Shown here: piece by piece, positions 59,895 to 64,000 of the stretch
Position numbering within the stretch: the stretch's first letter is position 1
Layout of the letters: every line of letters starts with the position of its first letter
Assembly (NCBI RefSeq): GCF_009741265.1
Contig: NZ_WOWL01000001.1
Span: 3,720,001 to 3,784,000 of the forward strand
Direction of reading: 5' to 3'
Source of the DNA: Pseudarthrobacter sp. GA104
Lineage (GTDB): Bacteria > Actinomycetota > Actinomycetes > Actinomycetales > Micrococcaceae
DNA: 64,000 bases
Position numbers and translations under genes: made by a program
Notes under the pieces: generated by a model
Databases searched by the model: none
Seen by the model: the letters and a program-made list of their open reading frames with translations, nothing else
What the model was told of the DNA's origin: nothing

Positions 59895-61010
59895 TCAGTT
59901 GACGCTGCCCAGCTCCTTGGCCTCCTGGGCTTCCATTCGGGGGTCCGTCCCCAGGAGCCGCCGCAGGGAGGCCAGCCTTGCTGAACCGGTGGGTCCGGCA
60001 TGGCCTCCCGCTACCCACGCGTCCAGCCCACAGTCCACGGCGGTGGCTGTGTGCTTGCAGCCGCGCTCGCAGTCATCCGTGCCGGGGGAGAGGTCCGGGA
60101 AGGAGCGCAGGATCCGGTCCGGGTCCACGTGGGCCAGGCCGAAGGAGCGGATGCCGGGGGTGTCGATGATCCAGCTGCCGGACGGCGCGTCCGCGAGGCG
60201 CAGGGCGAGGGCGGACGACGACGTGTGCCTGCCCCGGCCGGTCACCGCGTTCACCCCTCCGGTGGCCCGTTCGGCCCCGGTCAGCGCATTCACCATGGTT
60301 GACTTGCCCACGCCGGAATGCCCCAGCATCACGGTCACTTTCCCGCCGAGGTGGGTCCGGAGCTCCGCGACGGCGGCCCTGTCCAGGCGGGCGGAGAGCC
60401 CGTCGTCGGAGCGGGCATCCACGCCCGAGGCCTGCGCATCCGCCGTCCGGCTGATGATCACGGGGAAGTCCAGGTGGGTGTAGTTGGCCAGCAGCTCCGC
60501 AGGATCCTTGATGTCCGCCTTGGTGACCAGCAGGATCGGCTCGATACCGGCGTCGTAGGCGGCCACCAGGGCGCGGTCGATGAAGCCGGTCCGTGGCTCG
60601 GGGTTGGCAGCGGCCACCACAATGACCAGTTGGTCCGCGTTGGCCACCACGGCGCGTTCCACGGGATCAGTGTCATCGGCGCTGCGCCGCAGGAGCGTCT
60701 TGCGGTCCTGGATTTTCACCAGCCGCGCCAAGGTGTCCGGCTCGCCGGAGACGTCACCCACGAGTGAAACGAAATCCCCCGCCACCACCGGGTTCCTTCG
60801 CAGTTCCCTTGCCCTGGCGGCAATAACCACACGCTCGTTGCCCGAGTCCTCACCCACCACAGCCCTGTAACGGCCCCGGTCAACCGTGATGATCCGGCCG
60901 GTGACGGCGTCGTCGTGGCTGGGCCTGTCCTTTGTGCGGGGCCTGGAGCCCTTTTTGCTGGGCCGAATCCGGACGTCGGATTCGTCCCAGGAGTCAGTGC
61001 TCCGCGCCAC
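59895..61010 (-). CDS. rsgA: Ribosome small-subunit-dependent GTPase RsgA
   Basis: RsgA is a circularly permuted GTPase that helps mature the 30S ribosomal subunit. The 371-residue protein has an N-terminal OB domain (about 35-110), then a GTPase core in permuted order: G4 LLVTKAD, G1 GHSGVGKST near 220-228, G3 IDTPG. A C-terminal zinc-binding knuckle, CERGCKHTATAVDC, follows. The GTG start at 61010 has GGAAGG about 8 bases upstream and overlaps the aroA stop by 17 bases. Upstream in-frame codons are not conserved. Co-transcription with aroA and hisN is likely. Confidence 0.94.
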   Translation of the reverse strand: MARSTDSWDESDVRIRPSKKGSRPRTKDRPSHDDAVTGRIITVDRGRYRAVVGEDSGNERVVIAARARELRRNPVVAGDFVSLVGDVSGEPDTLARLVKIQDRKTLLRRSADDTDPVERAVVANADQLVIVVAAANPEPRTGFIDRALVAAYDAGIEPILLVTKADIKDPAELLANYTHLDFPVIISRTADAQASGVDARSDDGLSARLDRAAVAELRTHLGGKVTVMLGHSGVGKSTMVNALTGAERATGGVNAVTGRGRHTSSSALALRLADAPSGSWIIDTPGIRSFGLAHVDPDRILRSFPDLSPGTDDCERGCKHTATAVDCGLDAWVAGGHAGPTGSARLASLRRLLGTDPRMEAQEAKELGSVN

Positions 61011-62382
61011 CGCTGGAACCTTCCGCCCCCGCCTCGGGGGTGCCGTCCTGCGCAAGCATGTCCGCCCACAACCGGGGGAAGTCCGGCATGGTCTTGGCGG
61101 TGGTGGCGATGTCCTCCACCTCGACGCCCTCCACGGCCAGGCCGAGGATGGCTCCGGCGGTAGCCATGCGGTGGTCCGCGTAACTGTGGACGACACCGGC
61201 GTGCAGCCTGGCAGGACGGATCACCAGGCCATCGCTGGTCTCCTCAGCGTCACCGCCGAGCCGGTTGATTTCGGCCACCAGCGCGGCAAGCCGGTCCGTT
61301 TCGTGTCCCCGCAGGTGGGCAATGCCGCTCAGCCGCGACGGCCCGTCCGCCAGTGCACACAGGGCGGCTACGGTGGGGGCCAGCTCGCTGGTGTCGGCGA
61401 AGTCCGCGCCCTTGATGGCCGGTCCGCCCGTGACTGTCAGGACGCCGTCGTGCAGGGTGACGTCCGCGCCCATCCGGGCGAGGATGCTGCGCCAGAGGTC
61501 ACCCACCTGCTGCGTTTCCTCGGGCCAGCCGGGGATCCGCACGGTGCCCCGCGAGGCCAGGGCCGCTGCGAGGAACGGCCCGGCGTTGGACAGGTCCTGC
61601 TCGATCCGCTGGTCAAACGCCCGGATGGGTCCCGGGCTGACAACCCAGTGGTTGGGAACGGAGTCGTCCACGGCAACACCGGCCCCACGCAGGACGGCCA
61701 CGGTCATGTTGATGTGGTCGAGGCTGGGCACGGGTTCGCCCGCGTGTTCCAGGTGCAGCCCCTCGGTGAACCGTGCCCCCACCAGGAGCAGCGCCGAAAC
61801 GAACTGGGAGGAGGCGCTGGCGTCGATTACCAGGTGGCCGCCGCGGACCTCACCCGTGCCATCCACCACAAACGGCAATGACGACGGCGTGCCGCCCTCC
61901 GTGGAGGAAACGGCCACTCCCAGCGACTTGAGTGCTTCGATGATGGTTCCCATCGGCCGCTTGCGGGCGTGGGGGTCGCCGTCGAATTCGCCGGCGCCCC
62001 TGCGCAGTGCCGCGAGGGGCGGGACGAACCGCATGACCGTGCCGGCGAGGCCGCAGTCAATCCTGGCCAGGGACGGGGCGGCGTCCGGGTTCAGCGGAAC
62101 AACTTCCAGGTCGGGTCCGAAGGCTCCGTCCCCGGGCACCTCCGTAATGGTGGCCCCCAGCTGGCGAAGTGCTTCGATCATCAGCGCGGAGTCCCTGGAG
62201 TGCAGCGGTGCGCGCAGGCGCGACGGTCCGTCAGCCAGGGCTGCAAGGACCAGGTACCTGTTGGTCAGCGACTTGGAACCGGGTACCGTGACGGTGGCAT
62301 TGACGGGCCGGGACGCGAAGGGAGCGGCCCAGTGGGGGACAGGCGTGCCGGAATCATCCCGGACGGCGGCTGCTGCGGTCAT
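60994..62382 (-). CDS. aroA: 5-Enolpyruvylshikimate-3-phosphate synthase
   Basis: This enzyme makes EPSP from shikimate-3-phosphate and phosphoenolpyruvate in aromatic amino-acid synthesis. The 462-residue protein has the substrate-binding PGSKSLTNRYLVLAALADG start, CGLAGTVMRFVPPLAAL, DASASSQFVSALLLVGARF and a C-terminal YADHRMATAGAILGL. Its length and repeats fit the two-domain inside-out barrel. It overlaps rsgA by 17 bases and is preceded by a 6-base gap from the DoxX-family gene. Confidence 0.96.
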   Translation of the reverse strand: MTAAAAVRDDSGTPVPHWAAPFASRPVNATVTVPGSKSLTNRYLVLAALADGPSRLRAPLHSRDSALMIEALRQLGATITEVPGDGAFGPDLEVVPLNPDAAPSLARIDCGLAGTVMRFVPPLAALRRGAGEFDGDPHARKRPMGTIIEALKSLGVAVSSTEGGTPSSLPFVVDGTGEVRGGHLVIDASASSQFVSALLLVGARFTEGLHLEHAGEPVPSLDHINMTVAVLRGAGVAVDDSVPNHWVVSPGPIRAFDQRIEQDLSNAGPFLAAALASRGTVRIPGWPEETQQVGDLWRSILARMGADVTLHDGVLTVTGGPAIKGADFADTSELAPTVAALCALADGPSRLSGIAHLRGHETDRLAALVAEINRLGGDAEETSDGLVIRPARLHAGVVHSYADHRMATAGAILGLAVEGVEVEDIATTAKTMPDFPRLWADMLAQDGTPEAGAEGSSGGAEH

Positions 62383-62388
62383 TCGTTG

Positions 62389-62937
62389 TTATGCCCCCGT
62401 GGCCTGCTCCACCGCGCGGCGCACGGCTTTGTCCGCTTTGTGGAGTTTCTTGTTGGTGGTCTTCCTGGCATCCGCCGCGAGGTGGGACGCGCCCTTGCGT
62501 GCATCCGCGGCCAGGTGCTCTGCCCGCCAGGCCAGGCCCGGCTTGCCGGCAGTATCCACTGACGCCAGCAGTGCGCCCCCGCTCAACGACAGGTTCTTGA
62601 GGAGCTGGTTACGCCGGGTGTCGCGGCCTTCCTTGCTGCTGATGTCTGCGCTGCGCCATTCGACGAACGTGTTGAGCAGGGAAACCACGGTGAGCACAGT
62701 GGCCGAAAGCCTGGAGAACTTGCCCAGCCCGAACAGCACGCCGGCACCAACCTGGGTTCCGCCGATGACGCGGGCCAGGGTCTTCTCGTCCGTTTTGAAG
62801 GGCAGCGAGGCGGCCGCCTTGCGGAGCAGCGGCGAGAGCTGCTGCGCGGTGTCGTCAGCGTTCTTGAGCTTATCCATTCCAGCAAGGACAAAGCTGGAGG
62901 CCAGCATGGGGCGGGCGAGCGTGCGGACAAAGGACAT
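62389..62937 (-). CDS. DoxX-family membrane protein
   Basis: A 182-residue protein with four hydrophobic segments (about 5-22, 58-78, 82-100, 118-133) in the DoxX/SURF4 pattern, including RPMLASSFVLAGMDKLKN at the start. A basic helical C-terminus of about 45 residues (DARKGASHLAADARKT) follows. DoxX proteins are often linked to redox or thiol metabolism. It is transcribed divergently from the sigma factor gene across 97 bases holding a SigR-type promoter on the opposite strand. GGAGGA precedes the ATG. Confidence 0.88.
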   Translation of the reverse strand: MSFVRTLARPMLASSFVLAGMDKLKNADDTAQQLSPLLRKAAASLPFKTDEKTLARVIGGTQVGAGVLFGLGKFSRLSATVLTVVSLLNTFVEWRSADISSKEGRDTRRNQLLKNLSLSGGALLASVDTAGKPGLAWRAEHLAADARKGASHLAADARKTTNKKLHKADKAVRRAVEQATGA

Positions 62938-63004
62938 GGATTTCCTCCCGGGTGGACGAACCGCGTCGAATGCGGCGGAGTCCGTCCTAGTCTTGCACTT
63001 TTGG

Positions 63005-63030
63005 GGAATATTTGCCGAGCGCGGGAGGTT
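63005..63030 (+). promoter_or_regulatory. Predicted SigR/SigH-type autoregulatory promoter
   Basis: GGAAT at 63005-63009 and GTT at 63028-63030 are exactly 18 bases apart, the consensus of SigR/SigH promoters. It lies 245 bases before the short sigma start (63275). SigR genes in Streptomyces and Mycobacterium are known to be autoregulated from such promoters. Confidence 0.7.
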
Positions 63031-63274
63031 ATGGATGTCGGATCCGGGAACACCGGTCCGCAGGGAAGTCATGGGTGAAACCATGGAACAGATGGCCGGG
63101 CACGGATCGCCAGACGCCGGTCCCCGGCCGGACAAGCAGAGCGGAGTTGGGCCCTTGGCGCGCGTGTTGGACGGAATTGAAGCAGCAGGCCCGGTGGCAC
63201 TGGACACGTTTAAGTCGGAACCATCAGGGTACGGGCCGCCGCGTGCGCGGAGCCTGACAGTAGACTTGAGGGCA

Positions 63275-64000
63275 ATGAGCACCTTGGATCCGGCCGTTTC
63301 GGCCATGTACGAAGCTTCCCATGACGAAGCGAAGAGCAGCCTTGCCGCCGGAACAGAGGCTGCCGATTCCGCAGTTGTCCCGGTGGCCGGGCCTGCCGCG
63401 GAAACGGGCGGGGACCTGGTGGATGTTTCCACTGAATCTGTGGAAGAACGCAGGCTGAGGTTCGAGCGCGATGCGATGCAGTATGTCGACCAGCTGTATT
63501 CGGCGGCGATGCGCATGGCCCGGAACCCGTCAGATGCCGAGGACCTCGTCCAGGAGGCCTACACCAAGGCTTTCTCCGCGTTCCACCAGTACAAGCCCGG
63601 AACCAACCTCAAGGCCTGGCTCTACCGCATCCTGACCAACACGTACATCAATCTGTACCGCAAACGGCAGCGGGAGCCGCTCCAGTCCAACTCGGACACC
63701 ATCGAGGACTGGCAGTTGGCGAGGGCTGAGTCCCACACCTCCAGCGGTCTCCGGTCCGCCGAGGCCGAAGCGCTGGACCACCTCCCGGATTCCGACGTGA
63801 AAAGGGCGCTCCAGGACATTCCCGAGGAATTCCGCCTTGCGGTCTACTTCGCCGATGTCGAAGGGTTCGCCTACAAGGAAATTTCAGACATCATGAACAC
63901 GCCCATCGGCACGGTGATGTCCCGGCTCCACCGCGGCCGGAGAATGTTGCGGGACATGCTGGGGGAGTACGCCGCAGAGCGCGGATTCAAGACAGCCGCC
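63275..64000 (+). CDS. sigH: SigR/SigH-type ECF RNA polymerase sigma factor (partial, runs off the window)
   Basis: The visible 242 residues include an acidic N-terminal stretch and region 2 (RFERDAMQYVDQLYSAAMR, RNPSDAEDLVQEAYTKAF, FHQYKPGTNLKAWLYRIL). Region 4 has an HTH (FAYKEISDIMNTPIGTVM). No stop codon is reached before 64000. It resembles SigR/SigH sigma factors, which respond to thiol-oxidative stress and are held by a ZAS-type anti-sigma factor usually encoded next; that gene would lie outside. The ATG at 63275 has GAGGG at 63268-63272. The same frame is open upstream to ATG 63035 with further ATGs at 63071, 63083 and 63092, so a longer isoform is possible. It is divergent from the DoxX gene. 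Confidence 0.93.
   Translation, partial: MSTLDPAVSAMYEASHDEAKSSLAAGTEAADSAVVPVAGPAAETGGDLVDVSTESVEERRLRFERDAMQYVDQLYSAAMRMARNPSDAEDLVQEAYTKAFSAFHQYKPGTNLKAWLYRILTNTYINLYRKRQREPLQSNSDTIEDWQLARAESHTSSGLRSAEAEALDHLPDSDVKRALQDIPEEFRLAVYFADVEGFAYKEISDIMNTPIGTVMSRLHRGRRMLRDMLGEYAAERGFKTAA

Noticed and set aside
1..64000. Transposases, integrases, prophage genes, tRNA or rRNA genes
   Set aside because: None was recognised on either strand; the only small RNA gene found is ssrA. The small HTH gene at 5203 has no integrase partner.

Overview
The window is GC-rich actinobacterial DNA, most likely from the Micrococcaceae (Arthrobacter or Pseudarthrobacter type). I base this on a WhiB1-type protein, a PdtaS-type kinase, a 180-kDa-class NAD-glutamate dehydrogenase, an Rv3235-family gene beside secA, the galactofuranan enzymes Glf and GlfT2, a SAM-IV riboswitch, a SigR/SigH-type ECF sigma factor and an actinobacterial tmRNA tag. 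No similarity search was possible; every call comes from reading the sequence.

Layout. (1) 0.1-19.1 kb is mostly housekeeping: secA, an Rv3235-family gene, a LysM membrane protein, an unrecognised gene, a small HTH protein, an SAF-domain/CpaE-like pair, NAD-glutamate dehydrogenase, pdtaS, whiB1, a small membrane protein and a large EssC-like FHA/FtsK ATPase. (2) 19.3-42.4 kb is a cell-surface glycan region: glf and glfT2, GtrA flanked by two DUF2142 membrane proteins, and a seven-gene minus-strand operon (two GT2 enzymes, a GT-B-like protein, a flippase, a DUF6541 protein, a PstS-like lipoprotein and DUF2142). A further GT2 gene, a dTDP-rhamnose set (rmlA; rmlB, fused rmlC-rmlD), a polyprenyl-phosphate GT2, a DUF2304 protein and a secreted GH25 lysozyme with eleven LGFP-type repeats complete it. 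(3) 42.7-47.4 kb is a Tad/Flp pilus operon (cpaF, tadB, tadC, pilin-like, two TadE-like, TadG-like). (4) 47.5-53 kb holds prfB, ftsE, ftsX, an M23 endopeptidase, smpB and ssrA. (5) 53-64 kb holds an HtrA-like protease, small hypotheticals, a two-gene fluoride channel under an MntR-like regulator, a methyltransferase, a class V aminotransferase behind a SAM-IV riboswitch, hisN, rsgA, aroA, a DoxX-family gene and the start of the SigR/SigH-type sigma factor, which runs off the window.

How the genes fit together. The Rml enzymes make dTDP-L-rhamnose, and Glf makes UDP-galactofuranose. Several GT2 enzymes and a flippase would build and export a rhamnose/galactofuranose glycan. GtrA, the polyprenyl-phosphate GT2 and the DUF2142/DUF6541 membrane proteins suggest additional sugar transfer outside the membrane. 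FtsEX plus the M23 enzyme form a division-hydrolase module, and smpB/ssrA a ribosome-rescue module.

The strongest regulatory observations are two exact GGAAT-N18-GTT elements (the SigR/SigH promoter consensus), one before ssrA and one before the sigma gene itself. The second lies within an open frame that could encode a longer sigma isoform. The other standout items are the SAM-IV riboswitch on a cysteine-desulfurase-like gene, the orphan EssC-like ATPase, and the PstS-like lipoprotein translationally coupled into a glycan operon.
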